Source: Vibrio metschnikovii CIP 69.14
GTDB lineage: Bacteria > Pseudomonadota > Gammaproteobacteria > Enterobacterales > Vibrionaceae
Length of the DNA: 64,000 bases
Reading direction: 5' to 3'
NCBI RefSeq assembly: GCF_000176155.1
Contig: NZ_ACZO01000005.1
Location: forward strand, 1-64,000
The notes under the pieces are model-generated. The model saw only the letters and a list, made by a program, of their open reading frames with translations, was not told the DNA's origin and did no database searches. Made by a program: the position numbers and the translations under genes. Shown piece after piece: positions 9,261-20,090 of the stretch (the first letter of the stretch is position 1; each line of letters starts with the position of its first letter).

Positions 9261-10184
9261 TTGGCCCTAGAGATGTTATTTAAGCAAAGCGTGCGGTTTG
9301 TTCGTTATTTATTCAACCGAATGAATCATGACCGAATCAATATTAATGCCGGCTATTTAGCTTATATTACTTTATTGTCCCTTGTGCCGATGTTAACGGT
9401 GCTGTTATCCATTCTTTCCTCGTTTGCCATTTTTGATAATGTAGGGGAAATTATCCAAGAGTTTGTGATCACTCACTTTGTTCCTGCGGCCGGCGATGCG
9501 GTTAGTAACGCTTTACTGCAGTTTGTTGCTAATACGGGAAAAATGACCGCCGTTGGTGGGGCCTTCTTATTTATTGCCGCGTTAATGCTGATCTCAAATA
9601 TCGATAAGAATATGAATTTTATTTGGCGAGTACGCAATAAGCGGCGGGTCGTCTTTTCATTTTCTATGTATTGGATGATTTTGACCTTAGGGCCGATTCT
9701 TGTCGGCACGAGCATTGCGGTGACCTCCTATGTAACGTCTTTGAAATTGGTGGAAAGTGAAGCGTTTAGCGGTGTTTTTCGATTGTTTTTAAGCCGATTG
9801 CCTTTTTTATTGTCCTTTTTTGCTTTTGTGGGTTTGTATGTTTTGGTTCCCAATAAAAAAGTTCGCCTCGTTCACGCTCTATCCGGAGCATTTGTTGCCG
9901 CTTTGTTGTTTGAGTTAAGCAAAAAAGCCTTTGCCGCTTATATTACCCAATTTCCGTCTTATCAATTGATTTATGGCGCACTCGCAGCGATACCGATTTT
10001 ATTCGTCTGGGTATATTTATGTTGGTTGATTGTACTGATTGGTGCTGAGTTTACTGCCGCGTTAGGTGAAAGTGAGCAATGGAAGCGCGAGCCTAACGTG
10101 GTAGACTCAACCACTCGATTAGATAAATTAGCAGAGAAACCACAAGGAGATCCAAGTGATCGCTTTAATTCAACGGGTGAGTGA
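9261..10184 (+). CDS. yihY: YihY family inner membrane protein
   Basis: Integral membrane protein of the YihY/UPF0761 family, once mislabelled ribonuclease BN. The molecular role is unsettled. The 307 residues contain about six membrane segments, with family signatures near the N-terminus ([23 protein letters not shown]) and in the C-terminal half ([19 protein letters not shown]). The start is TTG at 9261: TAGGAG ends seven bases upstream, an ideal distance, while the first ATG (9273) would be too far. The end overlaps dtd by 29 bases, so the two are translationally coupled, and fabY follows. Confidence 0.92.
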   Translation: MALEMLFKQSVRFVRYLFNRMNHDRININAGYLAYITLLSLVPMLTVLLSILSSFAIFDNVGEIIQEFVITHFVPAAGDAVSNALLQFVANTGKMTAVGGAFLFIAALMLISNIDKNMNFIWRVRNKRRVVFSFSMYWMILTLGPILVGTSIAVTSYVTSLKLVESEAFSGVFRLFLSRLPFLLSFFAFVGLYVLVPNKKVRLVHALSGAFVAALLFELSKKAFAAYITQFPSYQLIYGALAAIPILFVWVYLCWLIVLIGAEFTAALGESEQWKREPNVVDSTTRLDKLAEKPQGDPSDRFNSTGE

Positions 10185-10590
10185 AGCTGCGGTTCGCGTC
10201 GATGGTGACGTCGTCGGACAAATTGAGCGCGGTTTATTGGTGTTACTGGGAGTCGAGCGTGATGATGATGAGGCTAAGGCGAAGCGTTTGGTCGAGCGGG
10301 TCACGCAGTATCGCGTTTTTGAAGATGAAGCCGGTAAAATGAACCTGAGCGTGCAAGATGTTGGTGGTAGTGTTTTGGTCGTTTCACAGTTTACGCTGCC
10401 TGCTGATACCAAAAAAGGCACCCGAGCTGGTTTCTCACGTGGGGCTGCACCACAAGAAGCGGAACGCCTGTACGATTATTTTTCAGATCTATGTGCGACC
10501 ATTTTACCGACGCAGCGAGGACGTTTTGCGAAGGATATGCAAGTCTCACTTATTAACGATGGTCCAGTGACTTTTTGGTTACAGGCTTAA
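10156..10590 (+). CDS. dtd: D-aminoacyl-tRNA deacylase
   Basis: Removes D-amino acids (and glycine mischarged on tRNA-Ala) from tRNA in the cytoplasm. Its 144 residues match the usual Dtd length and carry the two active-site motifs [12 protein letters not shown] (middle) and NDGPVTFW (C-terminus, the Gly-cisPro chiral filter). The GTG at 10156 is preceded by AAGGAGA five bases upstream. It starts inside the 3' end of yihY and lies 33 bases before fabY, so all three are probably one operon. Confidence 0.97.
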   Translation: MIALIQRVSEAAVRVDGDVVGQIERGLLVLLGVERDDDEAKAKRLVERVTQYRVFEDEAGKMNLSVQDVGGSVLVVSQFTLPADTKKGTRAGFSRGAAPQEAERLYDYFSDLCATILPTQRGRFAKDMQVSLINDGPVTFWLQA

Positions 10591-10623
10591 TCTGAGCGAA
10601 ATAGCGCTTTAGGAAGGGAATCA

Positions 10624-11550
10624 ATGTTTAAGCTTATCACTCCCAAGACGGAAAACCAGCTCAACAAGTATTACCATTTTCGTTGGCAGATGCTACGTGA
10701 GCCGTGGCGAATGCCCTTAGGTTCGGAGCGTGATGAATACGATCCCATGAGTCATCATCGAATGATTGTCGATGGACGAGGACGACCGATTGCGATTGGT
10801 CGGGTCTATATCACTCCTGACAGTGAAGGGCAAATTCGCTACATGGCGGTGAAGTCTAGTGCGCGTAACAAAGGGATGGGATCCTTGTTGTTAGTGGCAC
10901 TTGAGTCTTTAGCTCGTCAGGAAGGAGCGAAGCGTTTAGTGTGTAATGCTCGCGAAGATGCGATTGCTTTTTATGCACAAAATGGCTTTGAGCGACGAGG
11001 GCCCTTAACGGATGAGCGAGGCCCGGTGCGTCATCAGCAAATGGTTAAACCGCTAGACCCGATGGCCGATGTATTGCGTAAACCAGAGTGGTGTACAGAG
11101 TTACAAGAACGCTGGGCGACGCATATTCCGATCAGTGACAAGATGGGTATTAAAGTCCAACAGTATACCGGGTATCAGTTTCAATGCAGTGCGCAGCTTA
11201 ACCCTAATTTAAATCCTCACAATACGTTATTCGCTGGTTCGGCGTTCACTTTGGCCACTCTGACGGGGTGGGGAATGGCTTGGTTATTAATGCGTGAGCG
11301 TAATCTGCAAGGGGACATTGTGTTGGTTGATAGCCGCATTCGTTATCGGCATCCAGTGGTGCATAATCCCGTTGCATCGACCTCATTAGATGGGATCAGC
11401 GGTGATCTTGATCGCCTGGCTTCAGGGAGAAAAGCACGTATTGTGGTCAAAGTGGATATCAGTAGTGGTACTAAAGATGCGGTAGAATTTATTGGTACCT
11501 ATATGCTCATCCCCGATTATTTGACGATCATTGATAACGCTCGAGCTTAA
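10624..11550 (+). CDS. fabY: GNAT acetyltransferase/hotdog thioesterase-like fusion (YiiD/FabY)
   Basis: Two-domain protein of 308 residues. The N-terminal GNAT fold (1-150) has the acetyl-CoA loop region VKSSARNKGMGSLLL. The C-terminal hotdog-fold domain (about 160-308; NPNLNPHNTLFAGSAFTLATLTGWG) is related to thioesterases. The whole chain matches E. coli YiiD, renamed FabY and reported to support initiation of fatty acid synthesis without FabH; I rely on memory for that role. The start at 10624 follows AGGAAGGG. It is the last gene of the yihY-dtd-fabY group and converges on the AsmA-like gene. Confidence 0.88.
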   Translation: MFKLITPKTENQLNKYYHFRWQMLREPWRMPLGSERDEYDPMSHHRMIVDGRGRPIAIGRVYITPDSEGQIRYMAVKSSARNKGMGSLLLVALESLARQEGAKRLVCNAREDAIAFYAQNGFERRGPLTDERGPVRHQQMVKPLDPMADVLRKPEWCTELQERWATHIPISDKMGIKVQQYTGYQFQCSAQLNPNLNPHNTLFAGSAFTLATLTGWGMAWLLMRERNLQGDIVLVDSRIRYRHPVVHNPVASTSLDGISGDLDRLASGRKARIVVKVDISSGTKDAVEFIGTYMLIPDYLTIIDNARA

Positions 11551-11597
11551 TCGTTCCTCGCTTAAGCATGGTGATCTATCCATATCAGTGAGATCAG

Positions 11598-13505
11598 TTA
11601 TCTTGCCGATGGATTCTCCGTTGATCGGCATGGCGCGTTAACTTGTGTCGCCTGTTGATCTCGTAATAGATCGAAGTGATGCTCAGTGCAATCTTGCCAC
11701 AGATGCAGTTCTAGTATTGCTTGATCGGGGGTTAATAAATCCATCTTTCCGTCAAGTTTGGCATTCAGTTTAGGGCCAGATAGAGTGATTGGTGGGAGTT
11801 GTAGTCGTCCTCGGTCAGCCGTTAGCTGAATGGCATCTGATTCAAAAGGTTGAACCACCAGCGTATCATGATGTTGATAAGTAAAGGTTCCTTGACGTAA
11901 GTAGCCATTAAGTTGCCCAGTTAAGGAGTGGCTGAACATCGGGTAATCACCAGCTAGCCCTTGTGCGGTAACAGTAAACTCAGCTAAAGCATCGACGTTT
12001 AATGGCAGTGGAACCCAATGGTTAAAAAGCTGCAGTGGTAGGCCATCGGCATGCAATTGGAGTTGCCAAGGCGCACTGGCTGTTGTGGCATCCCAACTTG
12101 CTGTCGCATCAAGATACCCTTGTTCGAGAGGGAAAAAAGCTCGAGTGATATGCCCAAGGCCATTGTGGCTACTGACCTCGACAATCGCTTGTGAGGTTAG
12201 TGTTTGTTCAATACTGGCATTATTAGCACTTAAAGTCAGTTCCCCGTTCCATAATCCCCATCGTCCATGACGCTTCAATTCCAGCCCTTGCCCAGCAGCG
12301 TTGAATCCAGAGAGTTGCCAATGGGGGGAGTCAGCTAACTGAATCAGTTGTAAGTTATTTAAGTTCAACTGTTCAATGTGTAAGTTTTTTAAGGCAGAGA
12401 GGGCATGACTGGGTAATGAAAACTGACCAATTTGCTCTTGAATCCAGCGACTTCGGCTGATGGCCAGTCGATGTAGATAGAGCTCATCTGGGGTAACAAA
12501 GCCATTAAATTGAACATGCCCATCAAGCCAGTCGGCAGTAAATTCAGTGATTGTGATTTTTTGGGGAGTCAATTCCAGTTTAAACGTGGGTTCGTTCCAT
12601 TGCTGATTTTGCCAGAGCAGACTATCGGCATTAAGGGAGAGATAGCCATTTTCTTGCTGCCACCAAGATGGGGTAAGTAATAGATTCTCGAGAGAAAAAC
12701 TCACGTTATTCAAGGTAACGTCACCTTGCTGAATATCGCTATTAAGAACATCTAAGCTATTAATATGAAATAGATGCTTTTCAATAAGTTGTCGCCAAGC
12801 CAGCGGAGGTAATGGTGAGTTTGGGGTGATATTTAAGCGATTGATGGTGGCATTCACTAATGACCAACCTTGTGGATACTGTTCCGCTTGGCCAGAAAAA
12901 AGCGCCTGTCGCCAAGCAAAGGAAAAGCCGTAAATGGTGCTCTGTTGCGCTCGATGATCGGCATCAATCAATAATTGACTTAACGCTTCACCTTGCCAAT
13001 AAACCTGTTCCGCAGATAACTGCAGTTTACCGTAAGGTAATGAGTTAGTCGTTGCTGGCCATTGCGGTTGCTCTATTTGACCACTTAGGCCGCGGATGAT
13101 CCAATCATGATGCACATAATCAATATTGCGCACCGCTAACTGATGCAGTGCCCACTGCTTAGGCCATTGATAACTCGGTAGTCCAGAAGAGAGATTTGCT
13201 CCATCGATTAATAGGCTATCAATTTGCCACTGCCCCTGTTTTCGTAAACCGGGGTTGAGCCAAATATCTACTTGTTGGGCGTGAAAAGGGTTGGATGAGA
13301 GATAAAGCGTTGGATTGATGAAACGAAAGTGCAGTGGATAAGTATACTCGAGTTGATGGAAAGTGAGGGTTTGTGGCCATCGCTGATTAACGAACCATTG
13401 TGCGCAAGGGGTCAGGTAGCGGGTATGCAGTAGGGCGAAAAGCAATAATACACCACTGGTCATGACAAGAAGACTTGCGATACACAGAGTCAGCAGTTTT
13501 TTCAT
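11598..13505 (-). CDS. AsmA-like membrane-anchored protein
   Basis: A 635-residue protein with one N-terminal membrane anchor (about residues 5-27) and a long periplasmic part rich in beta strands. Repeated short units such as LDGKMDLLTPDQAILELHLW and a DALAEFTVTAQG segment resemble AsmA-family (TamB/YhdP-like) proteins, thought to move phospholipid between membranes. The family call rests on architecture and is not certain. A GAGAG ribosome site lies just before two adjacent ATG codons. I chose the second (13505) because the spacing is better; the first is at 13508. It converges with fabY and lies upstream of nothing on the same strand except pckA. Confidence 0.75.
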   Translation of the reverse strand: MKKLLTLCIASLLVMTSGVLLLFALLHTRYLTPCAQWFVNQRWPQTLTFHQLEYTYPLHFRFINPTLYLSSNPFHAQQVDIWLNPGLRKQGQWQIDSLLIDGANLSSGLPSYQWPKQWALHQLAVRNIDYVHHDWIIRGLSGQIEQPQWPATTNSLPYGKLQLSAEQVYWQGEALSQLLIDADHRAQQSTIYGFSFAWRQALFSGQAEQYPQGWSLVNATINRLNITPNSPLPPLAWRQLIEKHLFHINSLDVLNSDIQQGDVTLNNVSFSLENLLLTPSWWQQENGYLSLNADSLLWQNQQWNEPTFKLELTPQKITITEFTADWLDGHVQFNGFVTPDELYLHRLAISRSRWIQEQIGQFSLPSHALSALKNLHIEQLNLNNLQLIQLADSPHWQLSGFNAAGQGLELKRHGRWGLWNGELTLSANNASIEQTLTSQAIVEVSSHNGLGHITRAFFPLEQGYLDATASWDATTASAPWQLQLHADGLPLQLFNHWVPLPLNVDALAEFTVTAQGLAGDYPMFSHSLTGQLNGYLRQGTFTYQHHDTLVVQPFESDAIQLTADRGRLQLPPITLSGPKLNAKLDGKMDLLTPDQAILELHLWQDCTEHHFDLLRDQQATQVNAPCRSTENPSAR

Positions 13506-13567
13506 CATTCTCTCATACTGTCATTATGCGAATGCATAGCTTGGCGTATCTTGCGTAACGGTTCAAG

Positions 13568-13597
13568 CCAAAAATAGCCCCTCATTGCGAGGGGCTA
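13568..13597 (-). terminator. rho-independent terminator of pckA
   Basis: On the minus strand TAGCCCCTC-GCAAT-GAGGGGCTATTTTT forms a nine-base-pair stem with a T5 tail, 17 bases after the pckA stop codon. Confidence 0.92.
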
Positions 13598-13613
13598 GTC
13601 TAGTTAGAATCGC

Positions 13614-15233
13614 TTAATCAAGCTGTGGGCCAGCGCTCACTAACGCTTTGCCTTCCGCGTTGTCTGTATACTTAGCAAAGTTGTTGATAAAGCGAGCAGC
13701 AAGATCTTTTGCTTTGCTTTCCCACTGTAATGGATCGACGTAAGTGTCACGAGGATCTAAAATAGCAGGATCAACCCCAGGTAAAGCGGTCGGGATTTCT
13801 AGATTAAAGATAGGAATCGATTTGGTTTGTGCCTGTTCAATCGAACCATCCAAAATTGCATCAATGATTGCACGAGTATCTTTAATTGAGATGCGTTTAC
13901 CTGAACCGTTCCAACCAGTATTGACCAGATAGGCTTCTGCGCCAGCTTGTTCCATGCGTTTAACGAGTACTTCGGCGTACTGAGTTGGGTGCAAGGTCAG
14001 GAATGCCGCACCAAAACACGCCGAGAAAGTTGGTGTTGGTTCGGTTATGCCACGTTCGGTACCCGCTAGTTTAGCGGTAAACCCAGATAGGAAGTGATAC
14101 TTCGTCTGCTCAGGGGTCAGTTTCGATACTGGAGGCAGTACGCCAAAAGCATCGGCGGAAAGGAAGATCACTTTATTCGCATGACCACCTTTAGAGACCG
14201 GCTTAACAATATTTTCGATATGGTAAATGGGGTAAGAGACACGGGTGTTCTCAGTTTTAGAACCGTCATCAAAATCGATGGAGCCATCACCACGTACAGT
14301 GACGTTTTCTAGTAATGCATCACGACGAATCGCATTATAAATGTCGGGTTCGGCTTCTTTGGACAATTTAATGGTTTTAGCGTAGCAGCCACCTTCAAAG
14401 TTAAACACGCCGTCATCATCCCAGCCATGTTCATCATCACCGATCAAAGCACGTTTCGGATCGGTAGAGAGCGTGGTTTTGCCAGTGCCGGATAGACCGA
14501 AGAAAATCGCCACATCGCCGTCTTTACCCATATTGGCTGAGCAGTGCATTGAAGCGATACCTTGTAATGGAAGGAAGTAGTTCATCATCGCGAACATACC
14601 TTTCTTCATCTCGCCGCCGTACCAAGTGCCGCCGATCAGCTGCATTTTCTCGGTGAGATTAAATACGGTAAAGTTTTCTGAATTTAATCCCTGTTGTTGC
14701 CATTTATCATTGGTGCATTTCGCGCCGTTCATCACCACAAAGTCAGCTTTGAAGGTCGCTAACTCTTCTTCACTTGGGCGAATAAACATATTTTTCACGA
14801 AGTGAGCTTGCCAAGCAACTTCAGTAATCACGCGAATATTCAGACGAGTATCTGGGTTAGCACCACAATAGCCGTCAATAACGAATAGACGTTTGCCTGA
14901 TAGCTGTTTAGTAACAAGAGATTTTAGGTCATTCCAAACCGCTTGATTGATAGGTTTGTTATCATTTTTGGCGTGATCTGAAGTCCACCATAAGGTATCG
15001 CGGGTAGTATCGTCATTGACAATGAATTTATCTTTTGGTGATCGGCCAGTGAAAATACCCGTATCAACAGCGACCGCTCCTAGTTCTGTTACGATGCCTT
15101 TTTCATAGCCAGTCAAATCTGAGCGAGTTTCTTCCGCAAACAACAGCTCGTAACTGGGGTTACGGATCACTTCTGTCGCGTTGGTAATTCCATATTGGGT
15201 AAGATCTAATTGTGCAGCCTTGGTATGTTCCAT
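13614..15233 (-). CDS. pckA: phosphoenolpyruvate carboxykinase (ATP)
   Basis: Converts oxaloacetate and ATP to phosphoenolpyruvate, CO2 and ADP, the first committed step of gluconeogenesis. The 539 residues match the usual length. Visible motifs are the substrate loop [12 protein letters not shown], the kinase-1a P-loop [11 protein letters not shown], the kinase-2 motif [24 protein letters not shown], and the adenine-binding [17 protein letters not shown]. Followed by its own terminator and divergent from nothing; hslO lies upstream on the same strand with its terminator between, so pckA is independently transcribed. Confidence 0.98.
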   Translation of the reverse strand: MEHTKAAQLDLTQYGITNATEVIRNPSYELLFAEETRSDLTGYEKGIVTELGAVAVDTGIFTGRSPKDKFIVNDDTTRDTLWWTSDHAKNDNKPINQAVWNDLKSLVTKQLSGKRLFVIDGYCGANPDTRLNIRVITEVAWQAHFVKNMFIRPSEEELATFKADFVVMNGAKCTNDKWQQQGLNSENFTVFNLTEKMQLIGGTWYGGEMKKGMFAMMNYFLPLQGIASMHCSANMGKDGDVAIFFGLSGTGKTTLSTDPKRALIGDDEHGWDDDGVFNFEGGCYAKTIKLSKEAEPDIYNAIRRDALLENVTVRGDGSIDFDDGSKTENTRVSYPIYHIENIVKPVSKGGHANKVIFLSADAFGVLPPVSKLTPEQTKYHFLSGFTAKLAGTERGITEPTPTFSACFGAAFLTLHPTQYAEVLVKRMEQAGAEAYLVNTGWNGSGKRISIKDTRAIIDAILDGSIEQAQTKSIPIFNLEIPTALPGVDPAILDPRDTYVDPLQWESKAKDLAARFINNFAKYTDNAEGKALVSAGPQLD

Positions 15234-15520
15234 AACGGTCAGTTAGGTGCTCCTTATAAGGATTTTGTAGGGATTTTATGTAACTTTTTGTAATTGTTAT
15301 CTGTTTACCATGCTAACAACGGGGTACCGAAAAAACAGGGAGCTAGGTCAAATATTACCCATGCCTTTTCGAAGATTATAAGCAACCCGTCACAGATACT
15401 GGCATTACCTATTCTATCGTGTACGCAAACCTTTGCGCTAGCGTAAATGATTAATATTCAAAAGAAAATAAGTATGCTGTACGGTATGGTTTATGCTTGA
15501 TTTATTGACGGTTTGTGCAC
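15234..15520. other. pckA upstream region
   Basis: About 290 bases between the pckA start and the hslO terminator. On the minus strand a perfect TATAAT lies at 15375-15380, with GTATCT seventeen bases upstream as a poor -35, giving a possible promoter and a ~140-base leader. A TGTGA half-site (15390-15394, minus strand) hints at CRP but its partner half is missing. I see no coding potential. Confidence 0.45.
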
Positions 15521-15544
15521 AAAAAAGCCAGCAAAATGCTGGCT
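15521..15544 (-). terminator. rho-independent terminator of hslO
   Basis: On the minus strand AGCCAGCATTTTGCTGGCTTTTTT: a seven-base-pair stem with a tetraloop and T6 tail, 38 bases after the hslO stop. Confidence 0.92.
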
Positions 15545-15581
15545 GTAAGGTGATTTTATCGTGCTTGTTGAGCGATGAAAA

Positions 15582-16472
15582 TTAATGCACCGTTGGATTG
15601 TTGGGAGCGCTTTGAGCAAAGAGTTCACTGACTTGGGCGCTGTCAAAAGAGTAAGTCGTTCCACAATAATCACAGTGCAAGGAGACTTGACCCTCTTCGG
15701 CGAGAATACTGTTTACTTCTTCTTGGGCGATAGTGATGATCGCGGCGGCGCTGCGTTCTCGAGAGCAGCCACAAACAAACTCAACGACTTGTGGTGTAAA
15801 GAGTTGCACCTTTTCTTGGTTATAAAGACGATAGAGAAGATCCGTCGCTTCTAGACCAAATAACTCACTATCTTTAACAGTGTTCGTCAACTGTTCTAGA
15901 TGCTCAAAGTCCTCTTCAGAACCCGTACCATCAGGCATCACTTGTAACAACATGCCTGCGGCATGAGGTTTGCCATCGTGTTCACCGGTGCGGATCCATA
16001 AGCGTGTTTTTAATTGCTCAGAGCGCAAGAAATAACCTTCGAGCACTTGTGCTAGGTTATCTCCTTCAAGCCCGACGACACCTTGGTAACGCTCACCTTT
16101 TTTAGGTTCAATGGTAATGACTAAATAACCGTTACCGACCAATTGATGCAGAGTAGCATCCGCGGCAATTTGCCCATCCCAGCGAGCGACACCGCGCATC
16201 TTTTGTTGATTATCGCCATTGATCACGACCAACGAAACGGGACCATCGCCTTGCAATTGCATGGTGATTGACCCTTCAAACTTTAACGTCGCCGTCAGTA
16301 AGCTGGTGGCGACCAATAGCTCACCGAGTAAGTGTTGAATTGGTACGGGGTAATCTTTACTGGTGATAATTCGTTGGTAAACATCATTGAGTTGTACCAA
16401 TTCACCACGCACCGATAAGTCTTCAAACAGATAGCGATGTAATAGATTGTTGGGGGTTACTTGTGTTGTCAT
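15582..16472 (-). CDS. hslO: redox-regulated chaperone Hsp33
   Basis: Cytoplasmic holdase switched on by oxidative unfolding when it loses zinc. The 296-residue protein has the N-terminal signature [15 protein letters not shown] and the C-terminal four-cysteine zinc switch CGC...CDYC (in [10 protein letters not shown] and [12 protein letters not shown]). I start at ATG 16472. The open frame runs 76 codons further up, but that part overlaps hslR and does not resemble Hsp33. It lies 19 bases after hslR, so hslR-hslO form an operon, as in other gammaproteobacteria. Confidence 0.96.
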   Translation of the reverse strand: MTTQVTPNNLLHRYLFEDLSVRGELVQLNDVYQRIITSKDYPVPIQHLLGELLVATSLLTATLKFEGSITMQLQGDGPVSLVVINGDNQQKMRGVARWDGQIAADATLHQLVGNGYLVITIEPKKGERYQGVVGLEGDNLAQVLEGYFLRSEQLKTRLWIRTGEHDGKPHAAGMLLQVMPDGTGSEEDFEHLEQLTNTVKDSELFGLEATDLLYRLYNQEKVQLFTPQVVEFVCGCSRERSAAAIITIAQEEVNSILAEEGQVSLHCDYCGTTYSFDSAQVSELFAQSAPNNPTVH

Positions 16473-16491
16473 AGTGAATGATCCGACTAAT

Positions 16492-16878
16492 TTATTGATG
16501 TTTGAATTTGATAAGATCACGGCGCTGTTTCTTATCTGGACGCCGTTCTGGACTTGGGTTATGGGCATTGAGCTTACGAAGCAACGCTTGGCGTTCTCGT
16601 TTGACGATACTCTCTGAAGTTTCGCTATACAAAGCCTGTGCTTCGGCTGCGCCGCGCCGTTGCTGAGCAATCTGTTCAATGACAACGGTTTTTTCTTCAT
16701 TACCTTGACGTAAGGTAATCATCGCACCGACTTCAACCGCTTTACTGGGTTTACTCCGCTGACCATTATAGTGAACTTTGCCCCCTTCAACCATCTCTCG
16801 GGCTAATGCGCGTGTTTTATAAAATCGAGCGGCCCAAAGCCATTTATCTAAGCGAACTGCTTGTTCTGGGGAACTCAT
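16492..16878 (-). CDS. hslR: ribosome-associated heat shock protein Hsp15
   Basis: A small RNA-binding protein that binds free 50S subunits carrying nascent chains and helps to recycle them. Its 128 residues have an N-terminal S4 domain ([32 protein letters not shown]) and a basic C-terminal tail ([17 protein letters not shown]). It is first in the hslR-hslO operon and divergent from the type II secretion operon. Confidence 0.96.
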   Translation of the reverse strand: MSSPEQAVRLDKWLWAARFYKTRALAREMVEGGKVHYNGQRSKPSKAVEVGAMITLRQGNEEKTVVIEQIAQQRRGAAEAQALYSETSESIVKRERQALLRKLNAHNPSPERRPDKKQRRDLIKFKHQ

Positions 16879-17142
16879 GATTATTGGTGGCCTCTAAGGT
16901 AGTCACGCTGTCTGCGGTTTCGCGCTACGCCTTTGGTGTTTATCTTGTAAAGATAGCACAGCTTTCGGAGTGGATTTATCAACAAACTATGGAGACAAGC
17001 TCCCAGATTTTCAAGCGAAGCGGTAAATAATCATCATAAAATAACGTCGTCAGTCGCACCGATTATCGAGCTGATGTATATTAACTGACTCAATAACTAG
17101 TGAACGCTTTGGATGATGAATCAGCAAGGATTGAAATAATCA

Positions 17143-18027
17143 ATGGAATTTAATCAACAGACTTTTAGCGAGCGCATGGCGCAGGTTCTTCGTTGGCAGA
17201 ATCCGTTGAGTCTCATTCTCACTTTAACTTGCCTTGTCTTCTCTGCTTGGATCATTGGCCAACTGGTGTGGTTGTTGCCAAAACAAGAGAGTTCGATCGT
17301 ACCATGGGTGGCGAAACCAATCAGTAGCCAAGTGGCGACGGCGAGAACGGATATTGGTCCGTTGCAAAATAGTCATCTATTTGGCGTTTATAATCCCCAA
17401 GCGGCTCCTGTTGTCGTGGCTCCCGTTCAAGTCGATGCGCCGCCCACGCGTCTTAATTTAACCTTAGTTGGTGTCGTTGCCAGTAATGAGCTGGAGCGCA
17501 GTTTGGCGGTTATTGCTAACCGAGGCCAGCAAGCCACTTACGGATTGAATGAACAAATAGAAGGAACCCGCGTGACGTTAAAGGCGGTATTGGCTGACCG
17601 AGTTATTATTGATAATGCTGGTCGGGATGAAACGCTAATGCTAGAAGGACTCGATTATGGTAAGCCGAGCACCAACAATGTGGCTCAGCGCACAGCGCCT
17701 GCCGCACAAGCGGTAGTAGAAGACAAGCTGGCTGCTATTCGTTCGGCGATCAGTCAAAATCCCCGTGAGGTGTTTCAGTACGTGAGCTTGTCGCAAGTCA
17801 AACAAGATGATCAAATCGTCGGTTATCGCGTTAGTGCTGGGCGAGATCCTGCGCTTTTTGAAGCCGTTGGTTTACAAAATGGGGACATCGCTGTGCAGCT
17901 GAATGGACTCGATTTAACCGACCCGAGTGCAATGACGCAAGTGTTTGAGTCCATTTCTGATCTGACTGAGCTGAATCTGACAGTAGAGCGAGATGGACAA
18001 CAGCATGATATTTATATTCAGTTTTAA
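17143..18027 (+). CDS. gspC: type II secretion protein GspC (EpsC)
   Basis: Inner-membrane component that links the cytoplasmic-membrane platform to the GspD secretin and takes part in substrate selection. The 294 residues have a short cytoplasmic tail, one membrane helix (about 23-45), the periplasmic HR domain (about 70-170; NLTLVGVVASNELERSLAVI) and a C-terminal PDZ domain (about 200-294; YRVSAGRDPALFEAVGLQNGDIAVQLNG). It is the first gene of a twelve-gene operon gspC-N on the plus strand. AAGGA lies upstream of the ATG. Confidence 0.96.
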   Translation: MEFNQQTFSERMAQVLRWQNPLSLILTLTCLVFSAWIIGQLVWLLPKQESSIVPWVAKPISSQVATARTDIGPLQNSHLFGVYNPQAAPVVVAPVQVDAPPTRLNLTLVGVVASNELERSLAVIANRGQQATYGLNEQIEGTRVTLKAVLADRVIIDNAGRDETLMLEGLDYGKPSTNNVAQRTAPAAQAVVEDKLAAIRSAISQNPREVFQYVSLSQVKQDDQIVGYRVSAGRDPALFEAVGLQNGDIAVQLNGLDLTDPSAMTQVFESISDLTELNLTVERDGQQHDIYIQF

Positions 18028-18062
18028 CAGCCAATTGGCGGTAATCATTAAGGGAGTATTGT

Positions 18063-20090
18063 GTGAAGCATTGGCTTAAGAAAAGTAGCTGGCTTTTGGT
18101 GGCAAGCCTAATTGCAGCGCCATTAGCACAGGCGAATCAAACCTTCAGTGTCAGTTTCAAAGGCACCGATATTCAAGAGTTTATTACTATCGTTGGACGA
18201 AATCTTGAAAAAACCATCATCGTCGATCCTTCGGTACGCGGAAAAATTGATGTACGCAGCTACGACACTCTCAATGAAGAGCAGTACTACAGCTTCTTTT
18301 TGAATGTCCTTGAAGTGTATGGATTTGCCGTGGTGGAGATGGATAACGGTGTACTGAAGGTGATTCGCTCTAAAGATGCTAAAACCTCGGCTATTCCGGT
18401 GCTGGGCAATGATGATCGCGCTTTTGGTGACAGTGTCGTCACTCAAGTGGTGACCGTGAAGAATGTTTCCGTTCGTGAGCTATCTCCGCTATTGCGTCAG
18501 TTGATTGATAACGCTGGCGCGGGCAACGTAGTGCACTATGATCCGGCGAATATCATTTTGATTACGGGCCATGCTGCGGTGGTCAATCGCTTAGCCAATA
18601 TTATTCATCGCGTTGATCAGGCTGGCGATACTGACATTGAAGTGGTCGAGCTGCGCAATGCTTCTGCTTCCGAAATGGTGCGGATCGTCGAAGCGCTGAG
18701 CCGTGCTAACAATACTCAAAATGCACCTGAGTTTTTACAACCTAAATTTGTGGCCGATGATCGTACCAATTCGATTTTGATTTCGGGTGATCCGAAAGTG
18801 CGTGAGCGGATTAAACGTTTGATTAATCAGTTAGATGTTGAAATGGCTACGCGAGGTAATAACCGCGTGGTCTATCTGAAATACGCTAAAGCCGCTGATT
18901 TAGTCACCGTGTTAAAAGATGTGTCTGAAAACCTCCAGGCCGAGAAACAAGGCGGTCAGCGTAGTGCAAGTTCATCACGTAGCAGCGTGATGATTTCCGC
19001 GCATACCGATACCAACTCGCTGGTGATCACTGCGCCGCAAGATATCATGAACTCTTTGTTGGACGTGATTTCTCAACTGGATATTCGCCGCGCTCAAGTG
19101 CTGATCGAAGCTTTGATTGTTGAAATGGCTGAAGGTGATGGGATTAATCTCGGCGTACAATGGGGCTCATTAAAAGATGGCGCGGTAATTCAATACGGCA
19201 ATAGTGGTGCGCAAGTGGGCCAGGTTATGGTTGGATTAGAGCAAGCGAAAGATACTACTGAATCGAGAGCGGTTTATGATCGAGATGGTAATTTTTTAAG
19301 AAATGAGACAACCACAAAAAAAGGTGACTACTCAACACTTGCTTCGGCTTTATCAGGAGTCAATGGTGCCGCGCTTGGAGTAATGATGGGTGACTGGACG
19401 GCGCTGATCAGCGCGGTATCGAGCACCTCCAGCACCAATATCTTATCATCACCGAGCATTACGGTAATGGATAACGGTGAAGCCTCGTTTATTGTTGGTG
19501 AAGAAGTGCCAGTATTAACCGGTTCAACCGCTGGTTCGAATAACGATAATCCATTCCAAACCGTAGAGCGCAAAGAAGTCGGCATCAAACTGAAAGTTGT
19601 GCCACAAATTAACGAAGGTGATTCCGTTCAGCTCTCGATTGAACAAGAAGTTTCCAACGTGCTTGGTGCTCAGGGCGCGGTCGATGTGCGTTTTGCTAAG
19701 CGTCAGTTGAATACCACGGTGATGGTGCAAGATGGACAAATGCTGGTGCTTGGCGGGTTGATTGATGAGCGTACCGCAGAGAGCGAATCTAAGGTGCCGA
19801 TTCTTGGTGACATTCCATTGTTAGGTTATCTATTCCGCTCAACCAATACCACGGTAGAAAAGAAAAACCTGATGGTGTTTATTAAGCCAACCATCATTCG
19901 TGATGGTATGACTGCAGACGGTATCACTCAGCGCAAGTACAACTACATTCGTGCCGAGCAGCTATTTAAAGCCGATCAGGGGCTCAAGTTAATGGATAAT
20001 AACAATATTCCTGTATTACCGAAATATGGTGAATCTCGTCGTCATCCTGCTGAATTGCAAGCTTTTCTTGATCAAATGGATAATAAATAA
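18063..20090 (+). CDS. gspD: type II secretion outer-membrane secretin GspD (EpsD)
   Basis: Forms the pentadecameric outer-membrane channel. The 675 residues have a signal peptide (1-24, cut after AQA), periplasmic N0-N3 domains (about 27-335), the secretin domain with the [27 protein letters not shown] signature region and [11 protein letters not shown], and a C-terminal S-domain. A low-GC segment at residues ~385-425 corresponds to the Vibrio-type cap insertion. The start is GTG at 18063 with AAGGGAG eight bases upstream. Its stop codon overlaps the gspE ATG by one base. Confidence 0.97.
   Translation: MKHWLKKSSWLLVASLIAAPLAQANQTFSVSFKGTDIQEFITIVGRNLEKTIIVDPSVRGKIDVRSYDTLNEEQYYSFFLNVLEVYGFAVVEMDNGVLKVIRSKDAKTSAIPVLGNDDRAFGDSVVTQVVTVKNVSVRELSPLLRQLIDNAGAGNVVHYDPANIILITGHAAVVNRLANIIHRVDQAGDTDIEVVELRNASASEMVRIVEALSRANNTQNAPEFLQPKFVADDRTNSILISGDPKVRERIKRLINQLDVEMATRGNNRVVYLKYAKAADLVTVLKDVSENLQAEKQGGQRSASSSRSSVMISAHTDTNSLVITAPQDIMNSLLDVISQLDIRRAQVLIEALIVEMAEGDGINLGVQWGSLKDGAVIQYGNSGAQVGQVMVGLEQAKDTTESRAVYDRDGNFLRNETTTKKGDYSTLASALSGVNGAALGVMMGDWTALISAVSSTSSTNILSSPSITVMDNGEASFIVGEEVPVLTGSTAGSNNDNPFQTVERKEVGIKLKVVPQINEGDSVQLSIEQEVSNVLGAQGAVDVRFAKRQLNTTVMVQDGQMLVLGGLIDERTAESESKVPILGDIPLLGYLFRSTNTTVEKKNLMVFIKPTIIRDGMTADGITQRKYNYIRAEQLFKADQGLKLMDNNNIPVLPKYGESRRHPAELQAFLDQMDNK

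Noticed and set aside
16473..16700. Upstream extension of the hslO frame
   Set aside because: The added residues overlap hslR, do not resemble Hsp33 and lack a ribosome site at the upstream ATG.
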